64,000 nucleotides of DNA from Elmis aenea (taxonomy: Eukaryota > Arthropoda > Insecta > Coleoptera > Elmidae), in assembly GCA_947652605.1 (NCBI GenBank), contig OX393581.1:48941924-49005923 (forward strand), read 5' to 3'. Position numbers and translations under genes: made by a program. Under the pieces are notes generated by a model that ran no database searches, was not told where the DNA came from, and saw only the letters and a list, made by a program, of their open reading frames with translations. Of this stretch, positions 48,415-63,610 are shown in pieces; positions within the stretch are counted from its first letter, which is position 1; every line of letters starts with the position of its first letter.

Positions 48415-51400
48415 TTTTTCTTAGTATAATGCCGTTTGTCTCAACCATTTTGAAATTTAATTTACAAAGTAATTCAGAAAATTAAAAATTTTGAAAATTT
48501 TTCTCGAAAACGGCTCTTACGATTTTGTTCAAATTTTAGTATGTTATAGAGTTTATTTTTCTTAGTATAATGCCGTTTATCTCAACTATTTTGAAATTTA
48601 ATTTACAAAGTTATTCAGAAAATTAAAAATTTTGAAAATTTTTCTCGAAAACGGCTTTTACGATTTTGTTCAAATTTTAGTATGTTATAGAGTTTATTTT
48701 TCTTAGTATAATGCCGTTTATCTCAACTATTTTGAAATTTAATTTACAAAGTTATTCAGAAAATTAAAAATTTTGAAAATTTTTCTCGAAAACGGCTCTT
48801 ACGATTTTGTTCAAATTTTAGTATGTTATAGAGTTTATTTTTATTAGTATAATGCCGTTTGTCTTAACTATTTTGAAATTTAATTTACAAAGTTATTCAG
48901 AAAATTAAAAATTTTGAAAATTTTTCTCGAAAACGGCTTTTACGATTTTGTTCAAATTTTAGTATGTTGTAGAGTTTATTTTTCTTAGTATAATGCCGTT
49001 TGTCTCAACTATTTTGAAATTTAATTTACAAAGTTATTCAGAAAATTAAAAATTTTGAAAATTTTTCTCGAAAACGGCTCTTACGATTTTGTTCAAATTT
49101 TAGTATGTTATAGAGTTTATTTTTCTTAGTATAATGCCGTTTGTCTCAACTATTTTGAAATTTAATTTACAAAGTTATTTAGAAAATTAAAAATTTTGAA
49201 AATTTTTCTCGAAAACGGCTCTTACGATTTTGTTCAAATTTTAGTATGTTATAGAGTTTATTTTTCTTAGTATAATGCCGTTTGTCTCAACTATTTTGAA
49301 ATTTAATTTACAAAGTTATTTAGAAAATTAAAAATTTTGAAAATTTTTCTCGATAACGGCTCTTACGATTTTGTTCAAATTTTAGTATGTTATAGAGTTT
49401 ATTTTTCTTAGTATAATGCCGTTTATCTCAACTATTTTGAAATTTAATTTACAAAGTTATTCAGAAAATTAAAAATTTTGAAAATTTTTCTCGAAAACGG
49501 CTCTTACGATTTTGTTCAAATTTTAGTATGTTATAGAGTTTATTTTTCTTAGTATAATGCCGTTTATCTCAACTATTTTGAAATTTAATTTACAAAGTTA
49601 TTCAGAAAATTAAAAATTTTGAAAATTTTTCTCGAAAACGGCTCTTACGATTTTGTTCAAATTTTAGTATGTTATAGAGTTTATTTTTCTTAGTATAATG
49701 CCGTTTGTCTCAACTATTTTGAAATTTAATTTACAAAGTTATTCAGAAAATTAAAAATTTTGAAAATTTTTCTCGAAAACGGCTCTTACGATTTTGTTCA
49801 AATTTTAGTATGTTATAGAGTTTATTTTTCTTAGTATAATGCCGTTTGTCTCAACTATTTTGAAATTTAATTTACAAAGTTATTTAGAAAATTAAAAATT
49901 TTGAAAATTTTTCTCGAAAACGGCTCTTACGATTTTGTTCAAATTTTAGTATGTTATAGAGTTTATTTTTCTTAGTATAATGCCGTTTGTCTCAACTATT
50001 TTGAAATTTAATTTACAAAGTTATTTAGAAAATTAAAAATTTTGAAAATTTTTCTCGATAACGGCTCTTACGATTTTGTTCAAATTTTAGTATGTTATAG
50101 AGTTTATTTTTCTTAGTATAATGCCGTTTATCTCAACTATTTTGAAATTTAATTTACAAAGTTATTCAGAAAATTAAAAATTTTGAAAATTTTTCTCGAA
50201 AACGGCTCTTACGATTTTGTTCAAATTTTAGTATGTTATAGAGTTTATTTTTCTTAGTATAATGCCGTTTATCTCAACTATTTTGAAATTTAATTTACAA
50301 AGTTATTCAGAAAATTAAAAATTTTGAAAATTTTTCTCGAAAACGGCTCTTACGATTTTGTTCAAATTTTAGTATGTTATAGAGTTTATTTTTCTTAGTA
50401 TAATGCCGTTTGTCTCAACTATTTTGAAATTTAATTTACAAAGTTATTCAGAAAATTAAAAATTTTGAAAATTTTTCTCGAAAACGGCTCTTACGATTTT
50501 GTTCAAATTTTAGTATGTTATAGAGTTTATTTTTATTAGTATAATGCCGTTTGTCTTAACTATTTTGAAATTTAATTTACAAAGTTATTCAGAAAATTAA
50601 AAATTTTGAAAATTTTTCTCGAAAACGGCTCTTACGATTTTGTTCAAATTTTAGTATGTTATAGAGTTTATTTTTCTTAGTATAATGCCGTTTGTCTCAA
50701 CTATTTCGAAATTTAATTTACAAAGTTATTCAGAAAATTAAAAATTTTGAAAATTTTTCTCGAAAACGGCTCTTACGATTTTGTTCAAATTTTAGTATGT
50801 TATAGAGTTTATTTTTCTTAGTATAATGCCGTTTGTCTCAACTATTTTGAAATTTAATTTACAAAGTTATTCAGAAAATTAAAAATTTTGAAAATTTTTC
50901 TCGAAAACGGCTCTTACGATTTTGTTCAAATTTTAGTATGTTATAGAGTTTATTTTTATTAGTATAATGCCGTTTGTCTTAACTATTTTGAAATTTAATT
51001 TACAAAGTTATTCAGAAAATTAAAAATTTTGAAAATTTTTCTCGAAAACGGCTCTTACGATTTTGTTCAAATTTTAGTATGTTATAGAGTTTATTTTTCT
51101 TAGTATAATGCCGTTTGTCTCAACTATTTTGAAATTTAATTTACAAAGTTATTCAGAAAATTAAAAATTTTGAAAATTTTTCTCGAAAACGGCTCTTACG
51201 ATTTTGTTCAAATTTTAGTATGTTATAGAGTTTATTTTTCTTAGTATAATGCCGTTTGTCTCAACTATTTTGAAATTTAATTTACAAAGTTATTTCGAAA
51301 ATTAAAAATTTTGAAAATTTTTCTCGAAAACGGCTCTTACGATTTTGTTCAAATTTTAGTATGTTATAGAGTTTATTTTTCTTAGTATAATGCCGTTTGT

Positions 51401-53835
51401 CTCAACTATTTTGAAATTTAATTTACAAAGTTATTTAGAAAATTAAAAATTTTGAAAATTTTTCTCGAAAACGGCTCTTACGATTTTGTTCAAATTTTAG
51501 CATGTTATAGAGTTTATTTTTTTTAGTATAATGCCGTTTGTCTTAACTATTTTGAAATTTAATTTACAAAGTTATTTCGAAAATTAAAAATTTTGAAAAT
51601 TTTTCTCGAAAACGGCTTTTACGATTTTGTTCAAATTTTAGTATGTTATAGAGTTTATTTTTCTTAGTATAATGCCGTTTGTCTCAACTATTTTGAAATT
51701 TAATTTACAAAGTTATTTCGAAAATTAAAAATTTTGAAAATTTTTCTCGAAAACGGCTCTTACGATTTTGTTCAAATTTTAGTATGTTATAGAGTTTATT
51801 TTTCTTAGTATAATGCCGTTTGTCTCAACTATTTTGAAATTTAATTTACAAAGTTATTTAGAAAATTAAAAATTTTGAAAATTTTTCTCGAAAACGGCTC
51901 TTACGATTTTGTTCAAATTTTAGCATGTTATAGAGTTTATTTTTTTTAGTATAATGCCGTTTGTCTTAACTATTTTGAAATTTAATTTACAAAGTTATTT
52001 CGAAAATTAAAAATTTTGAAAATTTTTCTCGAAAACGGCTTTTACGATTTTGTTCAAATTTTAGTATGTTATAGAGTTTATTTTTCTTAGTATAATGCCG
52101 TTTGTCTCAACTATTTTGAAATTTAATTTACAAAGTTATTTCGAAAATTAAAAATTTTGAAAATTTTTCTCGAAAACGGCTCTTACGATTTTGTTCAAAT
52201 TTTAGTATGTTATAGAGTTTATTTTTCTTAGTATAATGCCGTTTGTCTCAACTATTTTGAAATTTAATTTACAAAGTTATTCAGAAAATTAAAAATTTTG
52301 AAAATTTTTCTCGAAAACGGCTCTTACGATTTTGTTCAAATTTTAGTATGTTATAGAGTTTATTTTTCTTAGTATAATGCCGTTTGTCTCAACTATTTTG
52401 AAATTTAATTTACAAAGTTATTTAGAAAATTAAAAATTTTGAAAATTTTTCTCGAAAACGGCTCTTACGATTTTGTTCAAATTTTAGTATGTTATAGAGT
52501 TTATTTTTCTTAGTATAATGCCGTTTGTCTCAACTATTTTGAAATTTAATTTACAAAGTTATTTAGAAAATTAAAAATTTTGAAATTTTTTCTCGAAAAC
52601 GGCTCTTACGATTTTGTTCAAATTTTAGCATGTTATAGAGTTTATTTTTCTTAGTATAATGCCGTTTGTCTTAACTATTTTGAAATTTAATTTACAAAGT
52701 TATTCAGAAAATTAAAAATTTTGAAAATTTTTCTCGAAAACGGCTTTTACGATTTTGTTCAAATTTTAGTATGTTATAGAGTTTATTTTTCTTAGTATAA
52801 TGCCGTTTGTCTCAACTATTTTGAAATTTAATTTACAAAGTTATTCAGAAAATTAAAAATTTTGAAAATTTTTCTCGAAAACGGCTCTTACGATTTTGTT
52901 CAAATTTTAGTATGTTATAGAGTTTATTTTTCTTAGTATAATGCCGTTTGTCTCAACTATTTTGAAATTTAATTTACAAAGTTATTCAGAAAATTAAAAA
53001 TTTTGAAAATTTTTCTCGAAAACGGCTTTTACGATTTTGTTCAAATTTTAGTATGTTATAGAGTTTATTTTTCTTAGTATAATGCCGTTTGTCTCAACTA
53101 TTTTGAAATTTAATTTACAAAGTTATTCAGAAAATTAAAAATTTTGAAAATTTTTCTCGAAAACGGCTCTTACGATTTTGTTCAAATTTTAGTATGTTAT
53201 AGAGTTTATTTTTCTTAGTATAATGCCGTTTGTCTTAACTATTTTGAAATTTAATTTACAAAGTTATTCAGAAAATTAAAAATTTTGAAAATTTTTCTCG
53301 AAAACGGCTTTTACGATTTTGTTCAAATTTTAGTATGTTGTAGAGTTTATTTTTCTTAGTATAATGCCGTTTGTCTCAACTATTTTGAAATTTAATTTAC
53401 AAAGTTATTCAGAAAATTAAAAATTTTGAAAAATTTTCTCGAAAACGGCTCTTACGATTTTGTTCAAATTTTAGTATGTTATAGAGTTTATTTTTCTTAG
53501 TATAATGCCGTTTGTCTCAACTATTTTGAAATTTAATTTACAAAGTTATTTCGAAAATTAAAAATTTTGAAAATTTTTCTCGAAAACGGCTCTTACGATT
53601 TTGTTCAAATTTTAGTATGTTATAGAGTTTATTTTTCTTAGTATAATGCCGTTTGTCTTAACTATTTTGAAATTTAATTTACAAAGTTATTCAGAAAATT
53701 AAAAATTTTGAAAATTTGTCTCGAAAACGGCTCTTACGATTTTGTTCAAATTTTAGTATGTTATAGAGTTTATTTTTCTTAGTATAATGCCGTTTGTCTC
53801 AACTATTTTGAAATTTAATTTCCAAAGTTATTCAA

Positions 53836-54294
53836 AAATTAAAAATCGTATTTAGGGGCTAATAATCCTTAATTTGCTCATAACTAACGTGTATAAGAAG
53901 TTTGAAGCCATTTGCTGTAGTTTTAAGAAAATCGATTTTTTTGTCGAAAAAAGTGCAAAGACTATAGCCTTTGTACTTTTCCCATTTTTCGCGAAAAATT
54001 AAAAATCGTATTTAGGGGCTAATAATCCTTCATTCGCTCATAACTAATGTGTATAAGAAGTTTGAAGCCATTTGCTGTAGTTTTAAGAAAATCGATTTTT
54101 TTGTCGAAAAAAGTGCAAAGACTATAGCCTTTGTACTTTTCCCATTTTTCGCGAAAAATTAAAAATCGTATTTAGGGGCTAATAATCCTTAACTTGCTCA
54201 TAACTAACGTGTATAAGAAGTTTGAAGCCATTTGCTGTAGTTTTAAGAAAATCGATTTTTTTGTCGAAAAAAGTGCAAAAAATATATAGCCTTT
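53836..54294. repeat. B-monomer block 10
   Basis: Three copies a-b-c with the one-A-shorter entry and the standard exit. Confidence 0.9.
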
Positions 54295-56610
54295 TTTCTT
54301 AGTATAATGCCGTTTGTCTCAACCATTTTGAAATTTAATTTACAAAGTAATTCAGAAAATTAAAAATTTTGAAAATTTTTCTCGAAAACGGCTCTTACGA
54401 TTTTGTTCAAATTTTAGTATGTTATAGAGTTTATTTTTATTAGTATAATGCCGTTTGTCTTAACTATTTTGAAATTTAATTTACAAAGTTATTCAGAAAA
54501 TTAAAAATTTTGAAAATTTTTCTCGAAAACGGCTCTTACGATTTTGTTCAAATTTTAGTATGTTATAGAGTTTATTTTTCTTAGTATAATGCCGTTTGTC
54601 TCAACTATTTTGAAATTTAATTTACAAAGTTATTCAGAAAATTAAAAATTTTGAAAATTTTTCTCGAAAACGGCTCTTACGATTTTGTTCAAATTTTAGT
54701 ATGTTATAGAGTTTATTTTTCTTAGTATAATGCCGTTTGTCTCAACTGTTTTGAAATTTAATTTACAAAGTTATTTCGAAAATTAAAAATTTTGAAAATT
54801 TTTCTCGAAAACGGCTCTTACGATTTTGTTCAAATTTTAGTATGTTATAGAGTTTATTTTTCTTAGTATAATGCCGTTTGTCTCAACTATTTTGAAATTT
54901 AATTTACAAAGTTATTTAGAAAATTAAAAATTTTGAAAATTTTTCTCGAAAACGGCTCTTACGATTTTGTTCAAATTTTAGCATGTTATAGAGTTTATTT
55001 TTTTTAGTATAATGCCGTTTGTCTTAACTATTTTGAAATTTAATTTACAAAGTTATTTCGAAAATTAAAAATTTTGAAAATTTTTCTCGAAAACGGCTTT
55101 TACGATTTTGTTCAAATTTTAGTATGTTATAGAGTTTATTTTTCTTAGTATAATGCCGTTTGTCTCAACTATTTTGAAATTTAATTTACAAAGTTATTTC
55201 GAAAATTAAAAATTTTGAAAATTTTTCTCGAAAACGGCTCTTACGATTTTGTTCAAATTTTAGTATGTTATAGAGTTTATTTTTCTTAGTATAATGCCGT
55301 TTGTCTCAACTATTTTGAAATTTAATTTACAAAGTTATTTAGAAAATTAAAAATTTTGAAAATTTTTCTCGAAAACGGCTCTTACGATTTTGTTCAAATT
55401 TTAGCATGTTATAGAGTTTATTTTTTTTAGTATAATGCCGTTTGTCTTAACTATTTTGAAATTTAATTTACAAAGTTATTTCGAAAATTAAAAATTTTGA
55501 AAATTTTTCTCGAAAACGGCTTTTACGATTTTGTTCAAATTTTAGTATGTTATAGAGTTTATTTTTCTTAGTATAATGCCGTTTGTCTCAACTATTTTGA
55601 AATTTAATTTACAAAGTTATTTCGAAAATTAAAAATTTTGAAAATTTTTCTCGAAAACGGCTCTTACGATTTTGTTCAAATTTTAGTATGTTATAGAGTT
55701 TATTTTTCTTAGTATAATGCCGTTTGTCTCAACTATTTTGAAATTTAATTTACAAAGTTATTCAGAAAATTAAAAATTTTGAAAATTTTTCTCGAAAACG
55801 GCTCTTACGATTTTGTTCAAATTTTAGTATGTTATAGAGTTTATTTTTCTTAGTATAATGCCGTTTGTCTCAACTATTTTGAAATTTAATTTACAAAGTT
55901 ATTTAGAAAATTAAAAATTTTGAAAATTTTTCTCGAAAACGGCTCTTACGATTTTGTTCAAATTTTAGTATGTTATAGAGTTTATTTTTCTTAGTATAAT
56001 GCCGTTTGTCTCAACTATTTTGAAATTTAATTTACAAAGTTATTTAGAAAATTAAAAATTTTGAAATTTTTTCTCGAAAACGGCTCTTACGATTTTGTTC
56101 AAATTTTAGCATGTTATAGAGTTTATTTTTCTTAGTATAATGCCGTTTGTCTTAACTATTTTGAAATTTAATTTACAAAGTTATTCAGAAAATTAAAAAT
56201 TTTGAAAATTTTTCTCGAAAACGGCTTTTACGATTTTGTTCAAATTTTAGTATGTTATAGAGTTTATTTTTCTTAGTATAATGCCGTTTGTCTCAACTAT
56301 TTTGAAATTTTATTTACAAAGTTATTTCGAAAATTAAAAATTTTGAAAATTTTTCTCGAAAACGGCTCTTACGATTTTGTTCAAATTTTAGTATGTTATA
56401 GAGTTTATTTTTCTTAGTATAATGCCGTTTGTCTTAACTATTTTGAAATTTAATTTACAAAGTTATTCAGAAAATTAAAAATTTTGAAAATTTGTCTCGA
56501 AAACGGCTCTTACGATTTTGTTCAAATTTTAGTATGTTATAGAGTTTATTTTTCTTAGTATAATGCCGTTTGTCTCAACTATTTTGAAATTTAATTTCCA
56601 AAGTTATTCA

Positions 56611-57068
56611 AAAATTAAAAATCGTATTTAGGGGCTAATAATCCTTAATTTGCTCATAACTAACGTGTATAAGAAGTTTGAAGCCATTTGCTGTAGTTTT
56701 AAGAAAATCGATTTTTTTGTCGAAAAAAGTGCAAAGACTATAGCCTTTGTACTTTTCCCATTTTTCGCGAAAAATTAAAAATCGTATTTAGGGGCTAATA
56801 ATCCTTCATTCGCTCATAACTAATGTGTATAAGAAGTTTGAAGCCATTTGCTGTAGTTTTAAGAAAATCGATTTTTTTGTCGAAAAAAGTGCAAAGACTA
56901 TAGCCTTTGTACTTTTCCCATTTTTCGCGAAAAATTAAAAATCGTATTTAGGGGCTAATAATCCTTAACTTGCTCATAACTAACGTGTATAAGAAGTTTG
57001 AAGCCATTTGCTGTAGTTTTAAGAAAATCGATTTTTTTGTCGAAAAAAGTGCAAAAAATATATAGCCT
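56611..57068. repeat. B-monomer block 11
   Basis: Three copies a-b-c with the shorter entry junction. The GAAATTTTATTTAC variant of A lies about 300 bp upstream. Confidence 0.9.
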
Positions 57069-60000
57069 TTTTTCTTAGTATAATGCCGTTTGTCTCAACC
57101 ATTTTGAAATTTAATTTACAAAGTAATTCAGAAAATTAAAAATTTTGAAAATTTTTCTCGAAAACGGCTCTTACGATTTTGTTCAAATTTTAGTATGTTA
57201 TAGAGTTTATTTTTCTTAGTATAATGCCGTTTATCTCAACTATTTTGAAATTTAATTTACAAAGTTATTCAGAAAATTAAAAATTTTGAAAATTTTTCTC
57301 GAAAACGGCTTTTACGATTTTGTTCAAATTTTAGTATGTTATAGAGTTTATTTTTCTTAGTATAATGCCGTTTATCTCAACTATTTTGAAATTTAATTTA
57401 CAAAGTTATTCAGAAAATTAAAAATTTTGAAAATTTTTCTCGAAAACGGCTCTTACGATTTTGTTCAAATTTTAGTATGTTATAGAGTTTATTTTTCTTA
57501 GTATAATGCCGTTTGTCTTAACTATTTTGAAATTTAATTTACAAAGTTATTCAGAAAATTAAAAATTTTGAAAATTTTTCTCGAAAACGGCTTTTACGAT
57601 TTTGTTCAAATTTTAGTATGTTGTAGAGTTTATTTTTCTTAGTATAATGCCGTTTGTCTCAACTATTTTGAAATTTAATTTACAAAGTTATTCAGAAAAT
57701 TAAAAATTTTGAAAATTTTTCTCGAAAACGGCTCTTACGATTTTGTTCAAATTTTAGTATGTTATAGAGTTTATTTTTCTCAGTATAATGCCGTTTGTCT
57801 CAACTATTTTGAAATTTAATTTACAAAGTTATTTAGAAAATTAAAAATTTTGAAAATTTTTCTCGAAAACGGCTCTTACGATTTTGTTCAAATTTTAGTA
57901 TGTTATAGAGTTTATTTTTCTTAGTATAATGCCGTTTGTCTCAACTATTTTGAAATTTAATTTACAAAGTTATTTAGAAAATTAAAAATTTTGAAAATTT
58001 TTCTCGAAAACGGCTCTTACGATTTTGTTCAAATTTTAGCATGTTATAGAGTTTATTTTTCTTAGTATAATGCCGTTTGTCTTAACTATTTTGAAATTTA
58101 ATTTACAAAGTTATTGAGAAAATTAAAAATTTTGAAAATTTTTCTCGAAAACGGCTCTTACGATTTTGTTCAAATTTTAGTATGTTATAGAGTTTATTTT
58201 TCTTAGTATAATGCCGTTTGTCTCAACTATTTTGAAATTTAATTTACAAAGTTATTTAGAAAATTAAAAATTTTGAAAATTTTTCTCGAAAACGGCTCTT
58301 ACGATTTTGTTCAAATTTTAGTATGTTATAGAGTTTATTTTTCTTAGTATAATGCCGTTTGTCTCAACTATTTTGAAATTTAATTTACAAAGTTATTTAG
58401 AAAATTAAAAATTTTGAAAATTTTTCTCGAAAACGGCTCTTACGATTTTGTTCAAATTTTAGTATGTTATAGAGTTTATTTTTCTTAGTATAATGCCGTT
58501 TGTCTCAACTATTTTGAAATTTAATTTACAAAGTTATTCAGAAAATTAAAAATTTTGAAAATTTTTCTCGAAAACGGCTTTTACGATTTTGTTCAAATTT
58601 TAGCGTTATAGAGTTTATTTTTCTTAGTTTTATGCCGTTTGTCTCAACTATTTTGAAATTTAATTTACAAAGTTATTCAGAAAATTAAAAATTTTGAAAA
58701 TTTTTCTCGAAAACGGCTCTTACGATTTTGTTCAAATTTTAGTATGTTATAGAGTTTATTTTTCTTAGTATAATGCCGTTTGTCTCAACTATTTTGAAAT
58801 TTAATTTACAAAGTTATTTAGAAAATTAAAAATTTTGAAAATTTTTCTCGAAAACGGCTCTTACGATTTTGTTCAAATTTTAGTATGTTATAGAGTTTAT
58901 TTTTCTTAGTATAATGCCGTTTGTCTCAACTATTTTGAAATTTAATTTACAAAGTTATTCAGAAAATTAAAAATTTTGAAAATTTTTCTCGAAAACGGCT
59001 TTTACGATTTTGTTCAAATTTTAGCGTTATAGAGTTTATTTTTCTTAGTTTTATGCCGTTTGTCTCAACTATTTTGAAATTTAATTTACAAAGTTATTCA
59101 GAAAATTAAAAATTTTGAAAATTTTTCTCGAAAACGGCTCTTACGATTTTGTTCAAATTTTAGTATGTTATAGAGTTTATTTTTCTTAGTATAATGCCGT
59201 TTGTCTTAACTATTTTGAAATTTAATTTACAAAGTTATTCAGAAAATTAAAAATTTTGAAAATTTTTCTCGAAAACGGCTTTTACGATTTTGTTCAAATT
59301 TTAGTATGTTGTTGAGTTTATTTTTCTTAGTATAATGCCGTTTGTCTCAACTATTTTGAAATTTAATTTACAAAGTTATTCAGAAAATTAAAAATTTTGA
59401 AAATTTTTCTCGAAAACGGCTCTTACGATTTTGTTCAAATTTTAGTATGTTATAGAGTTTATTTTTCTTAGTATAATGCCGTTTGTCTCAACTATTTTGA
59501 AATTTAATTTACAAAGTTATTTCGAAAATTAAAAATTTTGAAAATTTTTCTCGAAAACGGCTCTTACGATTTTGTTCAAATTTTAGTATGTTATAGAGTT
59601 TATTTTTCTTAGTATAATGCCGTTTGTCTCAACTATTTTGAAATTTAATTTACAAAGTTATTTAGAAAATTAAAAATTTTGAAAATTTTTCTCGAAAACG
59701 GCTCTTACGATTTTGTTCAAATTTTAGTATGTTATAGAGTTTATTTTTCTTAGTATAATGCCGTTTGTCTTAACTATTTTGAAATTTAATTTACAAAGTT
59801 ATTGAGAAAATTAAAAATTTTGAAAATTTTTCTCGAAAACGGCTCTTACGATTTTGTTCAAATTTTAGTATGTTATAGAGTTTATTTTTCTTAGTATAAT
59901 GCCGTTTGTCTCAACTATTTTGAAATTTAATTTACAAAGTTATTTCGAAAATTAAAAATTTTGAAAATTTTTCTCGAAAACGGCTCTTACGATTTTGTTC

Positions 60001-63000
60001 AAATTTTAGTATGTTATAGAGTTTATTTTTCTTAGTATAATGCCGTTTGTCTCAACTATTTTGAAATTTAATTTACAAAGTTATTTAGAAAATTAAAAAT
60101 TTTGAAAATTTTTCTCGAAAACGGCTCTTACGATTTTGTTCAAATTTTAGTATGTTATAGAGTTTATTTTTCTTAGTATAATGCCGTTTGTCTCAACTAT
60201 TTTGAAATTTAATTTACAAAGTTATTCAGAAAATTAAAAATTTTGAAAATTTTTCTCGAAAACGGCTCTTACGATTTTGTTCAAATTTTAGCGTTATAGA
60301 GTTTATTTTTCTTAGTTTTATGCCGTTTGTCTCAACTATTTTGAAATTTAATTTACAAAGTTATTCAGAAAATTAAAAATTTTGAAAATTTTTCTCGAAA
60401 ACGGCTCTTACGATTTTGTTCAAATTTTAGTATGTTATAGAGTTTATTTTTCTTAGTATAATGCCGTTTGTCTTAACTATTTTGAAATTTAATTTACAAA
60501 GTTATTCAGAAAATTAAAAATTTTGAAAATTTTTCTCGAAAACGGCTCTTACGATTTTGTTCAAATTTTAGTATGTTATAGAGTTTATTTTTCTTAGTAT
60601 AATGCCGTTTGTCTCAACTATTTTGAAATTTAATTTACAAAGTTATTCAGAAAATTAAAAATTTTGAAAATTTTTCTCGAAAACGGCTCTTACGATTTTG
60701 TTCAAATTTTAGTATGTTATAGAGTTTATTTTTCTTAGTATAATGCCGTTTGTCTCAACTATTTTGAAATTTAATTTACAAAGTTATTTAGAAAATTAAA
60801 AATTTTGAAAATTTTTCTCGATAACGGCTCTTACGATTTTGTTCAAATTTTAGTATGTTATAGAGTTTATTTTTCTTAGTATAATGCCGTTTGTCTCAAC
60901 TATTTTGAAATGTAATTTACAAAGTTATTTCGAAAATTAAAAATTTTGAAAATTTTTCTCGAAAACGGCTTTTACGATTTTGTTCAAATTTTAGTATGTT
61001 ATAGAGTTTATTTTTCTTAGTATAATGCCGTTTGTCTCAACTATTTTGAAATTTAATTTACAAAGTTATTTCGAAAATTAAAAATTTTGAAAATTTTTCT
61101 CGAAAACGGCTCTTACGATTTTGTTCAAATTTTAGTATGTTATAGAGTTTATTTTTCTTAGTATAATGCCGTTTGTCTCAACTATTTTGAAATTTAATTT
61201 ACAAAGTTATTCAGAAAATTAAAAATTTTGAAAATTTTTCTCGAAAACGGCTCTTACGATTTTGTTCAAATTTTAGTATGTTATAGAGTTTATTTTTCTT
61301 AGTATAATGCCGTTTGTCTCAACTATTTTGAAATTTAATTTACAAAGTTATTTCGAAAATTAAAAATTTTGAAAATTTTTCTCGAAAACGGCTCTTACGA
61401 TTTTGTTCAAATTTTAGTATGTTATAGAGTTTATTTTTCTTAGTATAATGCCGTTTGTCTCAACTATTTTGAAATTTAATTTACAAAGTTATTTAGAAAA
61501 TTAAAAATTTTGAAAATTTTTCTCGAAAACGGCTCTTACGATTTTGTTCAAATTTTAGCATGTTATAGAGTTTATTTTTCTTAGTATAATGCCGTTTGTC
61601 TTAACTATTTTGAAATTTAATTTACAAAGTTATTCAGAAAATTAAAAATTTTGAAAATTTTTCTCGAAAACGGCTTTTACGATTTTGTTCAAATTTTAGT
61701 ATGTTATAGAGTTTATTTTTCTTAGTATAATGCCGTTTGTCTCAACTATTTTGAAATTTAATTTACAAAGTTATTTCGAAAATTAAAAATTTTGAAAATT
61801 TTTCTCGAAAACGGCTCTTACGATTTTGTTCAAATTTAAGTATGTTATAGAGTTTATTTTTCTTAGTATAATGCCGTTTGTCTCAACTATTTTGAAATTT
61901 AATTTACAAAGTTATTCAGAAAATTAAAAATTTTGAAAATTTTTCTCGAAAACGGCTTTTACGATTTTGTTCAAATTTTAGTATGTTATAGAGTTTATTT
62001 TTCTTAGTATAATGCCGTTTGTCTCAACTATTTTGAAATTTTATTTACAAAGTTATTTCGAAAATTAAAAATTTTGAAAATTTTTCTCGAAAACGGCTCT
62101 TACGATTTTGTTCAAATTTTAGTATGTTATAGAGTTTATTTTTCTTAGTATAATGCCGTTTGTCTTAACTATTTTGAAATTTAATTTACAAAGTTATTCA
62201 GAAAATTAAAAATTTTGAAAATTTGTCTCGAAAACGGCTCTTACGATTTTGTTCAAATTTTAGTATGTTATAGAGTTTATTTTTCTTAGTATAATGCCGT
62301 TTGTCTCAACTATTTTGAAATTTAATTTACAAAGTTATTTAGAAAATTAAAAATTTTGAAAATTTTTCTCGAAAACGGCTCTTACGATTTTGTTCAAATT
62401 TTAGCATGTTATAGAGTTTATTTTTCTTAGTATAATGCCGTTTGTCTTAACTATTTTGAAATTTAATTTACAAAGTTATTCAGAAAATTAAAAATTTTGA
62501 AAATTTTTCTCGAAAACGGCTTTTACGATTTTGTTCAAATTTTAGTATGTTATAGAGTTTATTTTTCTTAGTATAATGCCGTTTGTCTCAACTATTTTGA
62601 AATTTAATTTACAAAGTTATTTCGAAAATTAAAAATTTTGAAAATTTTTCTCGAAAACGGCTCTTACGATTTTGTTCAAATTTTAGTATGTTATAGAGTT
62701 TATTTTTCTTAGTATAATGCCGTTTGTCTCAACTATTTTGAAATTTAATTTACAAAGTTATTCAGAAAATTAAAAATTTTGAAAATTTGTCTCGAAAACG
62801 GCTCTTACGATTTTGTTCAAATTTTAGTATGTTATAGAGTTTATTTTTCTTAGTATAATGCCGTTTGTCTCAACTATTTTGAAATTTAATTTACAAAGTT
62901 ATTTAGAAAATTAAAAATTTTGAAAATTTTTCTCGAAAACGGCTCTTACGATTTTGTTCAATTTTTAGTATGTTATAGAGTTTATTTTTCTTAGTATAAT

Positions 63001-63610
63001 GCCGTTTGTCTCAACTATTTTGAAATTTAATTTACAAAGTTATTTAGAAAATTAAAAATTTTGAAATTTTTTCTCGAAAACGGCTCTTACGATTTTGTTC
63101 AAATTTTAGCATGTTATAGAGTTTATTTTTCTTAGTATAATGCCGTTTGTCTTAACTATTTTGAAATTTAATTTACAAAGTTATTCAGAAAATTAAAAAT
63201 TTTGAAAACTTTTCTCGAAAACGGCTTTTACGATTTTGTTCAAATTTTAGTATGTTATAGAGTTTATTTTTCTTAGTATAATGCCGTTTGTCTCAACTAT
63301 TTTGAAATTTTATTTACAAAGTTATTTCGAAAATTAAAAATTTTGAAAATTTTTCTCGAAAACGGCTCTTACGATTTTGTTCAAATTTTAGTATGTTATA
63401 GAGTTTATTTTTCTTAGTATAATGCCGTTTGTCTTAACTATTTTGAAATTTAATTTACAAAGTTATTTAGAAAATTAAAAATTTTGAAAATTTGTCTCGA
63501 AAACGGCTCTTACGATTTTGTTCAAATTTTAGTATGTTATAGAGTTTATTTTTCTTAGTATAATGCCGTTTGTCTCAACTATTTTGAAATTTAATTTCCA
63601 AAGTTATTCA